NCBI GenBank assembly: GCA_008373165.1
Contig: RQOU01000068.1
Span: forward strand, 1 to 61,022
DNA from: SAR202 cluster bacterium
Lineage (GTDB): Bacteria > Chloroflexota > Dehalococcoidia > Lucifugimonadales > Lucifugimonadaceae
DNA: 61,022 nucleotides
Direction: 5' to 3'
In this document: in pieces, positions 16,172-25,540 of the stretch
How the letters are laid out: each line of letters begins with the position of its first letter
Position numbering within the stretch: position 1 is the first letter of the stretch
Notes under the pieces: generated by a model
Told to the model about the DNA's origin: nothing
Seen by the model: the letters and a program-made list of their open reading frames with translations, nothing else
The model's database searches: none
Translations under genes and position numbers: made by a program

Positions 16172-17569
16172 ATGCCCTCGCGTAAAATGCGCCTCGAACG
16201 CGATTCTATGGGCGAATTAGAAGTCCCAGCAAAGGCGTATTACGGTGGTAATACTCGACGAGCTGAACTCAATTTCCCGATCAGTAATTTGAGATTAGGT
16301 CGTTCGTTCATCAAGGCTATAGGGCAGATCAAGCAGGCAGCCGCGTTTGTAAACCTTGACCTGGGTGCCATCGAGCCAGATATAGCACAAGCGATTATTG
16401 ACTCATCTCAAAGGGTAATCGAAGGTGAATTTGATGATCAGTTTGTCGTGGACGTATTTCAAACAGGGTCAGGAACGTCTACAAATATGAATGCTAATGA
16501 GGTGATTTCTAATGTCGCTATCGAATCACTCGGAGGTACGCTCGGCTCTCGTACACCTGTTCACCCCAACGACCACGTTAATAAAGGACAGTCTTCTAAC
16601 GACGTGTTCCCTTCAACGATTCATCTCGCAGCTGCAGGCGCAATAAAAGATGATCTGATGCCCGCATTACAAGAACTTGAGGATTCCCTTAGGACAAAAT
16701 CACAAGAATTTTGGGAGATTGTAAAAACCGGTCGAACTCACCTTCAAGATGCTACTCCTATTCGGCTCGGACAAGAATTTTTGGGGTATGCAGGACAACT
16801 GGAGCTCGGGAGAAAGCGGGCAGAAAAAGCTCTCGCCGAGCTTTCCGTTCTAGCTTTGGGCGGCACTGCCGTCGGAACCGGTATCGGAATGCACCCGCAA
16901 TTCAGTCGTCGTGTAATCAATAGGCTCGCAGAATTGACCGGACTGGATCTCTCAGAAACCACCAATCATTTCCAGGCACAAAGCACACTTGATGCAGTAG
17001 TTTCAGCTTCAGGTGAACTCAAGTCAATTGCAGTTGGAATGCTAAAAATTGCTAATGACTTACGGTGGCTAGGATCAGGCCCTCGTGCAGGAATCGGCGA
17101 AATTATGCTACCCGAGGTCCAGCCAGGATCGTCAATAATGCCTGGAAAAGTAAACCCTGTTATACCAGAATCAGTAACCATGGTCTCCGCACAGGTAATC
17201 GGGAACGACACAACGATAGCCATAGCTGGGCAGTCCGGCAATTTCGAACTCAACGTCATGATGCCCGTAGCGGCGCACAACATTCTCGAATCAATCGAGT
17301 TACTGGCAACATCGGCGAAGAATCTTGCAAGGCAATGTATCAACGGACTCACGGCAACAGATAAAGGTCCAGAGATGGTCATGGAAGGTCTCGCAATCTG
17401 CACCGCTTTAGCACCCATTATCGGATACGATGCTGCAGCTTCAATCGCACATGAAGCATCTAAAAACGGTGAAACCATCAAAGAAGTAGCTATGCGAGTA
17501 ACCGATTTAAACTCAACCCAACTTGATGAAATTCTTGAACCGTTATCAATGACAGAACCGAATGAATAG
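16172..17569 (+). CDS. fumC: Fumarate hydratase class II
   Basis: This enzyme interconverts fumarate and L-malate in the TCA cycle. The 465-residue protein has the superfamily signature GSSIMPGKVNPV near residues 317-328. Substrate-site motifs are QTGSGTSTNMNANEV (about 99-113), NDHVNKGQSSNDVFPS (about 130-145) and KTGRTHLQDATPI (about 185-197). The B-site and catalytic histidine regions are intact. The start ATG has AGGAG seven bases upstream. Length and motifs distinguish it from aspartase and argininosuccinate lyase. With malate dehydrogenase (33.1 kb) and succinate dehydrogenase (35-38.5 kb) it supplies three successive TCA steps within the window, although the genes are not clustered. 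Confidence 0.95.
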   Translation: MPSRKMRLERDSMGELEVPAKAYYGGNTRRAELNFPISNLRLGRSFIKAIGQIKQAAAFVNLDLGAIEPDIAQAIIDSSQRVIEGEFDDQFVVDVFQTGSGTSTNMNANEVISNVAIESLGGTLGSRTPVHPNDHVNKGQSSNDVFPSTIHLAAAGAIKDDLMPALQELEDSLRTKSQEFWEIVKTGRTHLQDATPIRLGQEFLGYAGQLELGRKRAEKALAELSVLALGGTAVGTGIGMHPQFSRRVINRLAELTGLDLSETTNHFQAQSTLDAVVSASGELKSIAVGMLKIANDLRWLGSGPRAGIGEIMLPEVQPGSSIMPGKVNPVIPESVTMVSAQVIGNDTTIAIAGQSGNFELNVMMPVAAHNILESIELLATSAKNLARQCINGLTATDKGPEMVMEGLAICTALAPIIGYDAAASIAHEASKNGETIKEVAMRVTDLNSTQLDEILEPLSMTEPNE

Positions 17570-17662
17570 AGGCTGTCTGAGTTATCGACGCAATTAGACT
17601 AAGTGCTTAGATCGGTGCATACTATCGCCAATCTAGTATTTAGCAAAAACTGAGGACCTAAA

Positions 17663-18121
17663 ATGAACGCTGAAGACACAGTTAAGCAACTAGGAATTGA
17701 CCTGACCCATCCCGCACCGCCTGTAGCCAATTACGTACCTGCAGTAAGCACGGGCAACTTGGTCTATTTATCTGGTAAAGGTCCCACCCAATCCGACGGC
17801 ACCATGATATCCGGCAAGGTTGGTTCCGATCTCAATATCGAGCAAGGATACGAAGCTGCTCGGTTAGTCGGAATCCAATTACTAGCAGCGCTCCGTGAGC
17901 ATATTGGAGACCTAAATCGCGTCAGCCGGGTTGTAAAAGTACTAGGAATGGTCAACAGTACTCCAGATTTTGAAGATCATCCAAAAGTCATAAACGGTTG
18001 CTCAGACCTCCTGGTTTCGGTATTTGGTGAGAACGGGAAGCACGCTAGGTCTGCAGTCGGAATGGGGAGCCTACCGGGCCAAATACCAGTAGAGATCGAG
18101 ATGATAGTCGAAGTCATTTAG
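17663..18121 (+). CDS. RidA/YjgF-family protein
   Basis: A 152-residue RidA-superfamily protein, a trimeric enamine/imine deaminase fold that removes reactive 2-aminoacrylate-type intermediates. Motifs include PVANYVPAVSTGNLVYLSGKGP near the N terminus, given in part as YVPAVSTGNLVYLSG, and HARSAVGMGSLPGQIPVEIEMI at the C terminus, which holds the conserved ArgSer of the active pocket (R124-S125). The length and the GPTQ segment match the YjgF-like subgroup of about 150 residues instead of the 125-residue canonical RidA. A GAGGA ribosome binding site precedes the ATG. It is followed after 13 bases by a two-domain VOC gene, so the two are probably co-expressed. Confidence 0.9.
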   Translation: MNAEDTVKQLGIDLTHPAPPVANYVPAVSTGNLVYLSGKGPTQSDGTMISGKVGSDLNIEQGYEAARLVGIQLLAALREHIGDLNRVSRVVKVLGMVNSTPDFEDHPKVINGCSDLLVSVFGENGKHARSAVGMGSLPGQIPVEIEMIVEVI

Positions 18122-18134
18122 ACAAAAATACTTA

Positions 18135-19025
18135 ATGCCCAGCAGCATCCAAATAAAGACCATAAACCATGTAGGAATTCCTGTCTGGGATAGGCGCGTA
18201 TCACTCAAGTTCTATCGTGAAGTCTTAGGGCTTCAGGTAATCCCATCGATGGTTGACTCCCCGAACATCGTGTGGACACGGACGCTTGACGGAACTATGG
18301 TTCACCTGATCGAACCACCAGACGGTGAAACTTTAGGTGGCTCGCATACTGCATTCGAAGTACAAGATTTTGATAGTGCCGTCGCAGATATCAAAGCTTC
18401 TGCGTATCACGATATTAGCGACGTAGGTGAAAGGCACGATGGACAAAAGTGCATATTTGTCGCTGACGATGATGGAAATCGGCTCGAATTCACAACCGCT
18501 AGCGGACTAAAGTCATCCAACCGTGTCGCAAACGCACTCGGATACACGACTGAGCAAGGAACCAACGTCGTTGTCCCCTCCACTTCAGAAATACGAATTT
18601 CGGGTATCAACCATGTCGGACTACCCATCAACAATCGCGTACGTTCTATGAAAATGTATCGAGATTTACTCAACATAAACGTGATCCCTCATCAAACTGA
18701 AGGAAATACACTGACCTGGACTGAACTCGCTGATGGTTCAATGGTTCACGTGATCGATCCGCCAAAATCAGTTGGCCCACGAGGGGACGGACGGCAGCAT
18801 GTCGCCTTTGAGGTAGCAGATATCGAAAGTACAGCCGAATTCTTAATAAACTCAGACGTGGAAATTGTCGAAGGCATTGGGACACGTCACGATGGGCAGC
18901 AATTCCTCTTCGTATATGATCCGGATGGGAATCGTATTGAAATCGCTACCAGAGGTGACCACTCCGATACCAATCGAACAGCTGATGAAAACGGATACAC
19001 GAGTGAGAATCAGGTACTGCTTTAG
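18135..19025 (+). CDS. Tandem VOC-family (glyoxalase/bleomycin-resistance) protein
   Basis: A 296-residue protein built from two vicinal-oxygen-chelate domains, about 8-122 and 154-275. Each starts with a matching strand-helix unit (INHVGIPVWDRRVSLKFYREVLGL and INHVGLPINNRVRSMKMYRDLLNI, both given here with their NHVG histidine). Each contains a metal-ligand histidine in HTAFEV or HVAFEV and ends with DDGNRLEF or DPDGNRIEI. The internal repeat implies an intramolecular duplication. VOC enzymes include glyoxalases, ring-cleavage dioxygenases and epimerases; the H/H/E metal set appears complete in both halves. It is 13 bases downstream of the RidA-like gene. The reaction is unknown. Confidence 0.88.
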   Translation: MPSSIQIKTINHVGIPVWDRRVSLKFYREVLGLQVIPSMVDSPNIVWTRTLDGTMVHLIEPPDGETLGGSHTAFEVQDFDSAVADIKASAYHDISDVGERHDGQKCIFVADDDGNRLEFTTASGLKSSNRVANALGYTTEQGTNVVVPSTSEIRISGINHVGLPINNRVRSMKMYRDLLNINVIPHQTEGNTLTWTELADGSMVHVIDPPKSVGPRGDGRQHVAFEVADIESTAEFLINSDVEIVEGIGTRHDGQQFLFVYDPDGNRIEIATRGDHSDTNRTADENGYTSENQVLL

Positions 19026-19113
19026 CACCGTTCAGTGTCTTTAGGAATTATAGGAACCACCTTATTTCCATCTCAACTGTGGATGCTGTTGAAAGTACCA
19101 TACGTTATCTCAT

Positions 19114-19557
19114 TCAATCAGTTTCTACACTAGACAGGTATGCATCGATGAACTCTGTCGCAGCGGCCTTAATCTTTGAATCATCGACCTGATTAAGTAA
19201 TCCTGAAGTTTGAATATCAGCGTTGATTTGAAGGTCTGTCGATCCAGCATCCGCTGTCGCTAACACTATCGTTCCCGCCCCAGAAATTGACGCCCCCATT
19301 GACTTACCCGTCAGTTCGATATCTACACATTCTTGATCCACAATTCGAGATAAATGAACATCTATACTTACCGTCGGACTCAGAAACCCTAACGACAGCT
19401 TAGAACATACTCGGTATGTATTATCACCTGCATCTTTGACAGATGTTTCCCCAGGCAAATGAGCTTCCACTACGGAAGAATCCGTAATAGCTACCCAGAC
19501 ATTTCTCAATGATTTTTCGATCATCCGTTGGTACACGAAGCGCAACAAGACCTCCAA
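19114..19557 (-). CDS. SRPBCC/CoxG-like protein
   Basis: A 147-residue protein with the helix-grip fold of the CoxG branch of the SRPBCC (START) superfamily. The segment EKSLRNVWVAITDSSVVEAHLPG matches the family N-terminal helix after the first strand; here only SLRNVWVAITDSS is quoted. Later strands contain GAGTIVLATADAGSTDLQINAD, a typical CoxG block (quoted part GAGTIVLATADAG). CoxG proteins assist molybdenum CO dehydrogenase maturation or membrane attachment, but many act as general hydrophobic-ligand binders and no cox genes are near. The start is TTG; an internal ATG 33 bases later would remove the first strand. It converges on the VOC gene and diverges from an MFS gene. Confidence 0.68.
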   Translation of the reverse strand: MEVLLRFVYQRMIEKSLRNVWVAITDSSVVEAHLPGETSVKDAGDNTYRVCSKLSLGFLSPTVSIDVHLSRIVDQECVDIELTGKSMGASISGAGTIVLATADAGSTDLQINADIQTSGLLNQVDDSKIKAAATEFIDAYLSSVETD

Positions 19558-19651
19558 GAAAACTAATACAAGATGTCGACGATATCCTTACTTCTTGCCT
19601 AATTCAATCAAACAGCCACCTTCGTTCTTAGCATTTGGACTATAGGATTGT

Positions 19652-20914
19652 GTGCCTATGCCTTCGCAAACGGCTCCAAAATCCAGTTCGGATCGTCACT
19701 CAGTTCGTGCAACCGTTCGTTCGCTTCTGTGGTCGGTTTACGCACCTTCCTTTCTGCTGTCAATCGGACAGGGCATCCTCATACCTGTTTTACCGGGATT
19801 TGCCAAAGAAGAAATGGCAGCCTCAATCGGGTTAATCGGTCTGGTGATAGCTGCGCGATATATCGGGACTATGATCTTCGACGTACCTGCAGGCATTCTG
19901 GTCGGTCGAATTGGTCTACGTAAAACAATGGTGGCTGGTGTTTTGTTATTTGGCATTGCAGCGATATGGGCCGGAATGTCACCAAATTTCTCATCCCTGA
20001 TGGCGGCTCGCCTACTTGCCGGCGCAAGTTATGCATTATGGAGTATTTCACGACATTCCTATATAGCATCAGCTGTACCCATGGATGTACGTGGAAGGGC
20101 GTTGGCTTTATTCGGTGGACTTTCCAGAATTGCAACGATCCTTGGGCCACTGATCGGTGGGATACTCGCAGAGTTTGTTGGGATCAGAGTTCCCTTTTAC
20201 GCACAAGCAACGGTAGCTGTTTTTACGTTGCTTATGATCCTCATGACCGCTAAAAACATGGCTGAGCCACAGCAGACTGGTACTAGTCGTAATGTTTTCG
20301 CAGAACTAGGCAACGTTATTTCAAGACATCGCGGTGATTTTGCAACAGCTGGCATAGCAGCAATAGCCCTTCAATTCTTAAGATCTGGAAGAGAATTCTT
20401 GATTCCAGTATGGGGGGAAGAAATCGGATTAGGTAAGGATCAGATTGGTTACATCGCTACAATCTCGTTTGCTGTCGATTCAATGATGTTCCCGCTTGTA
20501 GGATACTCGATGGATCGATGGGGTCGAAAATCGACCGGGATACCAGCTTTCTTGGTGCTGGGTGTAGCGATAGCTCTTATTCCTCAAACTGGCACATTCG
20601 GAGCCTTATTAATAGTCGGTCTTTTAGCCGGCCTGGGGAACGGACTCTCAAGTGGGTTCGTACTGATAACTGGTACAGATTTATCACCAAAAAACAACCC
20701 TGGAGGATTCCTTGGCGTCTGGCGGTTAATATCTGATACTGGTGGTGCTGGCGGTCCAGTAGCTATCGGGGCACTGGCTCAAATAGTAACCCTTGGATTT
20801 GCATCACTTGCTACTGCAGGTATAGGAGCGTTTGGCGCCTTGATGCTCATTTTCGTAGTCAAAGAAACAATGACTCGTACCCCAAAACAAGTGACTACCT
20901 CTCGACCAAAGTAG
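19652..20914 (+). CDS. MFS transporter (multidrug/efflux-like)
   Basis: A 420-residue, 12-helix major facilitator. After a short polar N terminus it has FLLSIGQGILIPVLPGFAKE (helix 1), the conserved loop PAGILVGRIGLRKTM between helices 2 and 3, and a second-half repeat of that loop, MDRWGRKSTGIP. The central loop is near residues 205-225. The arrangement LIPVLPGFA and GRIGLRKT resembles drug/H+ antiporters of the DHA1 type, although a sugar or carboxylate carrier cannot be excluded. It lies between the divergent CoxG-like gene and the convergent D-glutamate-cyclase-like pair and is probably transcribed alone. Confidence 0.85.
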   Translation: MPMPSQTAPKSSSDRHSVRATVRSLLWSVYAPSFLLSIGQGILIPVLPGFAKEEMAASIGLIGLVIAARYIGTMIFDVPAGILVGRIGLRKTMVAGVLLFGIAAIWAGMSPNFSSLMAARLLAGASYALWSISRHSYIASAVPMDVRGRALALFGGLSRIATILGPLIGGILAEFVGIRVPFYAQATVAVFTLLMILMTAKNMAEPQQTGTSRNVFAELGNVISRHRGDFATAGIAAIALQFLRSGREFLIPVWGEEIGLGKDQIGYIATISFAVDSMMFPLVGYSMDRWGRKSTGIPAFLVLGVAIALIPQTGTFGALLIVGLLAGLGNGLSSGFVLITGTDLSPKNNPGGFLGVWRLISDTGGAGGPVAIGALAQIVTLGFASLATAGIGAFGALMLIFVVKETMTRTPKQVTTSRPK

Positions 20915-20957
20915 AATCAATCAAACCTGCCTAAGTCGAGATGTCCGGCCAAAAGCA

Positions 20958-21824
20958 TCATAATCCTTCGCCGGTAAGCAACGCGTGCAAATCACGTAAG
21001 CACATAGCATCATCTTCCGGTGCTCTTGCGTCTACCCAGTCTTTTGATTCACCAGACATCCCTTCAACTGCCCCGACAGACACGATGTCCTTAACCCACT
21101 GATAACCCTGGTCTACAGAAGGCAGTAGGTTTTTCTGAGTTTTCAACGAGAGCGCCGCCACTAAACCATATCCACCCCAATTAGAAACGCTGGCTGTAAT
21201 CAATTCAGTGGTCGTGGTGACGCAAGGATCATCGGGCAAATTCTTAATTGAGGGTATGACATGGCGCATATTGCCCATGCCGATCTCATTTCCGCCATCA
21301 CCAATACCAACTGAATAAGGGTGTTCTTCAAACATATGATCAATCTTGGCGTTGTATGAAGAGAAATCCACCCCCTTCCAGTTTCGGTAGGTTCCGTCAC
21401 CCAAAAGCCCTGCCCGTTCAATAGATATTAAAGCCGAAGGTGCGTGCTTTGCTAAAAGCCCGTGTGCGAAAACACTGGACTCATGATGGGAAGTTATTGG
21501 GAACTCAATAACTTCATCTTCACCCGCAATAGCTCTCATAACGGTCGAGCACTTCTCATCAGTGACATAAGCCACAGAGTTGCCAAGAATCTTTAAAGCT
21601 TCACCTATGGCAACGGCCCCAGGAGGCCCGTCAGTCTCGGGTTCTGCAGCTCTCAGAATGTAAAATCCGGTAGCAATGAGAATCTTCCCTGGATGATCGA
21701 GGATCAACTGAGCAGAGGCTTCAAGCCAGCCGGGCTTCATGTGCGCACGAAGCGCTTCCATCCCACGTATATCGTCCTGAAGAATGATGTCTTCAATCTT
21801 AGAAAAAACCGATGTTGCATTCAT
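20958..21824 (-). CDS. DUF4392 protein, D-glutamate cyclase C-terminal-like
   Basis: A 288-residue DUF4392 protein. The N-terminal helices are followed by KILIATGFYILRAAEPETDGPPGAVAIGEAL (quoted part GFYILRAAEPETDGPPGA). Further conserved blocks are ERAGLLGDGTYRNWKGVDFSS, SVGIGDGGNEIGMGN (about residues 172-186) and CVTTTTELITASVSNWGGYGL. In vertebrates this domain is fused to a DUF1445-type domain in D-glutamate cyclase (DGLUCY), which converts D-glutamate to 5-oxo-D-proline. Here the partner domain is the next gene upstream (21882-22682), so the pair looks like a split form of that enzyme. The activity is inferred from this architecture. The gap to the partner is 57 bases. Confidence 0.85.
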   Translation of the reverse strand: MNATSVFSKIEDIILQDDIRGMEALRAHMKPGWLEASAQLILDHPGKILIATGFYILRAAEPETDGPPGAVAIGEALKILGNSVAYVTDEKCSTVMRAIAGEDEVIEFPITSHHESSVFAHGLLAKHAPSALISIERAGLLGDGTYRNWKGVDFSSYNAKIDHMFEEHPYSVGIGDGGNEIGMGNMRHVIPSIKNLPDDPCVTTTTELITASVSNWGGYGLVAALSLKTQKNLLPSVDQGYQWVKDIVSVGAVEGMSGESKDWVDARAPEDDAMCLRDLHALLTGEGL

Positions 21825-21881
21825 GAGCTAAAAACCATTAACTAAATTTTCGAAGAGATATAGATTTGAATATTGAGATTT

Positions 21882-22682
21882 TTAGATAACCGCCAAATCC
21901 TCATCTTTCAAATCTGTGACAAACATATGCCCAGGCGAATGAGTGATCATCAACTCTGGCTTAGAAGACATAGCGACCGACTGTGGCGTGACACCACAGG
22001 CCCAAAACATCGGAACTTCGTCAGAACTGCCTTGCTCCCAAACTTCGCCATAGTCTGGCTTTGTGATGTCCGATATACCTATAGCAGCGGGATCGCCAAT
22101 ATGTATCGGAGCACCGTGTGTTCCAGGGAATCTTGAAGTTGCTTGAACCGCCCTTACCACTTTATCCGCAGGAACCCATCGATGCGAAACGACCATTGGC
22201 CCTGAAAAACGACCAGACCCCACGGTCTCAATATCGGTAATAAACATAGGAACATTACGCTCGCTCCCGTAATACGGGAGGTCTATTCCATTAGCTAATA
22301 AGGCGTGTTCAAAAGAAAAACTACACCCCAATAGAAAAGTTACGAGATCCTTTCGCCAGTGCGATTCAAGGGTTTCAGGTTCATCAACCAAAACACCGTT
22401 CTCATATACACGATACAACCCAACATCAGTCCTAATATCTGAACCGGGAGACGTCAAGATAGCCTCAACCTGTCCAGCTTCTAAAACCTCAACTACCGGA
22501 CAGGGCTTGGGATTCCGTTGACAAAACAAAAGAAATTCAAATGCTGCATCCTGCGGCAGGATTGCTAAATTAGCCTGAACATAATTAGGTGCCACGCCGG
22601 AGGTCGGTTGAATAAATCGCCCTTCGCGGATTAACTGTCGGGCCTCGACGCCGGTTTGCGGAAATGTAGTTTGTATAGTCAT
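21882..22682 (-). CDS. DUF1445/UPF0317 putative hydro-lyase, D-glutamate cyclase N-terminal-like
   Basis: A 266-residue UPF0317 protein. Conserved blocks are ARQLIREGRFIQPTSGVAPNYVQANL, LLGCSFSFEHALLANGIDLPYY, GPMVVSHRWVP and FPGTHGAPIHIGDPAAIGI; the quoted parts here are FIQPTSGVAPNYVQAN and FSFEHALLANGI. The C-terminal FWACGVTPQSVAM and THSPGHMFVTDL are also family hallmarks. Bacterial members are named putative hydro-lyases, and the mammalian homologue is the N-terminal half of D-glutamate cyclase. It is transcribed just ahead of the DUF4392 gene, so the two probably act together on a D-amino acid or related acid. It diverges from the galactonate-dehydratase-like gene. Confidence 0.9.
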   Translation of the reverse strand: MTIQTTFPQTGVEARQLIREGRFIQPTSGVAPNYVQANLAILPQDAAFEFLLFCQRNPKPCPVVEVLEAGQVEAILTSPGSDIRTDVGLYRVYENGVLVDEPETLESHWRKDLVTFLLGCSFSFEHALLANGIDLPYYGSERNVPMFITDIETVGSGRFSGPMVVSHRWVPADKVVRAVQATSRFPGTHGAPIHIGDPAAIGISDITKPDYGEVWEQGSSDEVPMFWACGVTPQSVAMSSKPELMITHSPGHMFVTDLKDEDLAVI

Positions 22683-22880
22683 AGCAGCATGTTAGGTTTT
22701 AGAGTAAGGCTGGTCAATTTCAAAACGTATGCAAATTTCTCCCCATAAGACGGATTTCACAAGTTAATATTCAATATTTTCACCAAGATAGTTGTACGAT
22801 ATCCCGTTTTATGAAGGTTCGCTGTAATGCAAAACAGTTGCCATTGCAATTAAGTAGATCCCTAGAGAATCACTAAGAAT

Positions 22881-24035
22881 ATGAAAATTACAAAAGTCGA
22901 TCAGTTTGCACCACGAAACCGTACGCGGTTAATTCGTATCTCCACTGACACCGGTATCGAAGGTTGGGCCGAAAGTACCCTCGAAGGCAAACCGCAGAGT
23001 GTGCCCGCAGCAATAAACGAATTTGCTGACTACCTGATCGGAAAAGACCCGTTAAGAATTGAACATCACTGGCAGCAGATGTACAGGTCCTCTTTCTTCC
23101 GAGGCGGGGCACACAATATGTCAGCAATCGCCGCAATAAACGCGGCGTTGTGGGACATATCTGGTAAGCACTACGGTGTCCCAAGTTACATGTTGATGGG
23201 GGGCAACGTCCGAGACAAGATACGTGTATACGCTCACTGGGGCATACGGGACCTTTCAGACGAAGGGCTAGAAGAGTCACGCGATAGGCTATCTACACTC
23301 CAAAAAAGTGGATATACCGGCTATAAAGCTGGTCCTGCAGGCACATGGCGAGCACATGAGCCTCCATCTCGAATCGACGAGTTCGTGCAAGCTGCTTACA
23401 TGATGCGGGAGTGGGTTGGTGACGACGTCGAATTGTGTTTTGACTTCCACGGCAAAATGACACCAGGATTAGCGGTAGAGGTTTGCAACGAGATCAAAGG
23501 GATGCGGCCGATGTTCGTGGAGGAACCCGTACCACAAGAAAACCCGGACGCTCTAAAGCGGATCCAAGAACAAGTCCCATTCCCCCTTGCAACCGGTGAA
23601 CGACTTTTATCGAGATGGGAATTCCGAGAAGTAATAGAGAAACAGGCTGTTTCTCTATTACAACCAGATGTAGCTCATTGTGGTGGACCGTCCGAACTAA
23701 AAAGAATAGCTAACTATGCAGAAGTCTATTACCAACACATCATGCCGCATTGTGCGATTGGCCCGCTGGCACTTGCTGCGTGCATGTTAGTTGATGCGGT
23801 AGTTCCAAACTTCCTTATACAAGAACAGGTCGACGCTGGACTTGGGCATGGTCTTCTAAAAAAACCATGGGAAGTAATAGATGGACATATAGACCTATGG
23901 GACACTCCTGGCCTAGGTGTTGAAATAGATGAGGCTGAAGCTACTAAAACATACGATGGAGAAGCATACGGCTATCATAAAGAGCTTGGCGGAGAGTATT
24001 ACTACGACAACGATGGATCGGTAGCTGATTGGTAG
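22881..24035 (+). CDS. D-galactonate dehydratase-like enolase-superfamily enzyme
   Basis: This 384-residue enzyme strongly resembles DgoD. The capping domain has RISTDTGIEGWAESTLEGKP and MYRSSFFRGG. The barrel shows K149 (YKAGPAG), D188 and H190 (CFDFHGKMTP), E214 (FVEEPVP), E240 (ATGERLL), D263 and H290 (MPHCAIGPLALA). The D-x-H pair and the PHCAIGP histidine match galactonate dehydratase metal and acid/base residues. DgoD dehydrates D-galactonate to 2-dehydro-3-deoxy-galactonate. The usual FKLNG is replaced by YKAGP, so a related aldonate is also possible. No DgoK or DgoA is adjacent. It converges on an amidase gene. Confidence 0.87.
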   Translation: MKITKVDQFAPRNRTRLIRISTDTGIEGWAESTLEGKPQSVPAAINEFADYLIGKDPLRIEHHWQQMYRSSFFRGGAHNMSAIAAINAALWDISGKHYGVPSYMLMGGNVRDKIRVYAHWGIRDLSDEGLEESRDRLSTLQKSGYTGYKAGPAGTWRAHEPPSRIDEFVQAAYMMREWVGDDVELCFDFHGKMTPGLAVEVCNEIKGMRPMFVEEPVPQENPDALKRIQEQVPFPLATGERLLSRWEFREVIEKQAVSLLQPDVAHCGGPSELKRIANYAEVYYQHIMPHCAIGPLALAACMLVDAVVPNFLIQEQVDAGLGHGLLKKPWEVIDGHIDLWDTPGLGVEIDEAEATKTYDGEAYGYHKELGGEYYYDNDGSVADW

Positions 24036-24103
24036 CATCAATATTCCATTGAAAATGTAGATTACAAACAACGAAACAAAACGCCAACAACAAGTTTTGC
24101 AAC

Positions 24104-25540
24104 CTAGGAAACAGGCGGTCGATCGCCACTCCAAGGACGTGCCTGCTCAAACGCTCGACTCGCCCGCAACACAGTTGCGTCGTCATCATAACCACCAATA
24201 ATTTGCAACCCAACCGGCATACCCCCTTCTCCAAATCCGCAAGGGATTGAAGATGCAGGGTTGAAAGAGGAATTAAATACCATGGTGAATGGAATGGCAC
24301 CATAGTTAATGCCAGCCATATCATCTTGGTTGATCTCGGATCCAATCTTTTCCGGCGGTTGAAGATGCGGCCAAGCCACAGCGGCATTGGTTGGCGCCAA
24401 GATTAAGTCGTATTCTTGGAATACTTGGTGCAACTGCAGTTGCAAATTTTGCACGTTACGCAATGCGACACTAACATCAGCACCACTCAGCGTTCTGCCG
24501 TGCTCAATCATTTCCAGTGTATACGGCATCAAGTCCTCAGGACGCTCATCCGCAAGATGCCCATACATAGCCACTTGCCCCGCAGTCCATAAGGTCCACC
24601 AAGCCTCTCGGGGTATCGGATCGAAGGCTATCGCAAGGTTTTCGACATTAGCACCTAGTTCAGAAAACGCGAACCAAGAATCCTCAACCGCAGTCGCAAC
24701 ATCATCATTGACGTCTGATATGCCAAGAGTCATAGTAGTGCCAATTCGCATGCCATCAATGCCATTCTCGAGGTCAATTAGATAATCAGGAACGGCACCT
24801 TTAATCGATCCTGGATCTCGGTCATCAAATCCTGACAATGCCTGGTTCAAAATCGCAGAGTCACGAACATCATTTGACATAGGACCACTGGTACCGGCGG
24901 AGTTATACGCAGGTTTCGCCTGCCCACCATATCGCGGAATCCTCCCATGTGTCGGCTTATGTCCAAAAATCCCACAGAAAGATGCCGGAAGCCTAACTGA
25001 CCCCCCACCATCAGATCCCGTTCCAATAGAACACATACCTGCAGCAATTGCAGAGGCGGTACCGCCGCTTGATCCTCCCGGCATTCGAGTTGGATCCCAC
25101 GGGTTATTACAAGTAGCGGCGATATCCGTAAAAGTTTCTTCGCGATTTCCAAATTCGGGCGTGTTCGTCTTGCCTATGATTACCGCCCCGGTCGCTCGTA
25201 TACGCTGCACGGCAACGGAATCATAATCAGGAATCCAGTTTTTAAAAAACGTACTACCAAGAGTAGTACGCAGGCCTTTAGTTACTTCAAGATCCTTAAC
25301 CGCTATAGGAACACCATGCAGTACTCCCGGATTCTTCCCCTGTGCCAGTTGAGCATCCGCACTGCGTGCGGCAGACATAGCACCATCTTCATCCAGAGTT
25401 ATGAACGCATTAAGTTGTGGCTCTAGCTCGGCAATTCGGCGGTATGAGGCTTCTACCATCTCAACGGAAGAGATTACCTTCTCAACGATCAATCTCTTTT
25501 GTTCATGAGCCGGTAAAAACATTAATTCGCGATCATTCAT
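24104..25540 (-). CDS. Amidase signature family enzyme
   Basis: A 478-residue amidase with a complete Ser-cisSer-Lys triad: K82 (GVPIAVKDLEV), S157 in PGGSSGG and the nucleophile S181 in GGGSVRLPAS. The long glycine/serine-rich signature is near residues 153-190. These enzymes hydrolyse amides, and some act as the GatA subunit of tRNA amidotransferase. The missing GatB/GatC neighbours and the divergent C terminus argue for a catabolic amidase. No signal peptide is seen. It converges on the galactonate-dehydratase-like gene. The substrate is unknown; a link to amide-containing compounds processed by the PAL-like proteins is only speculative. Confidence 0.9.
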   Translation of the reverse strand: MNDRELMFLPAHEQKRLIVEKVISSVEMVEASYRRIAELEPQLNAFITLDEDGAMSAARSADAQLAQGKNPGVLHGVPIAVKDLEVTKGLRTTLGSTFFKNWIPDYDSVAVQRIRATGAVIIGKTNTPEFGNREETFTDIAATCNNPWDPTRMPGGSSGGTASAIAAGMCSIGTGSDGGGSVRLPASFCGIFGHKPTHGRIPRYGGQAKPAYNSAGTSGPMSNDVRDSAILNQALSGFDDRDPGSIKGAVPDYLIDLENGIDGMRIGTTMTLGISDVNDDVATAVEDSWFAFSELGANVENLAIAFDPIPREAWWTLWTAGQVAMYGHLADERPEDLMPYTLEMIEHGRTLSGADVSVALRNVQNLQLQLHQVFQEYDLILAPTNAAVAWPHLQPPEKIGSEINQDDMAGINYGAIPFTMVFNSSFNPASSIPCGFGEGGMPVGLQIIGGYDDDATVLRASRAFEQARPWSGDRPPVS

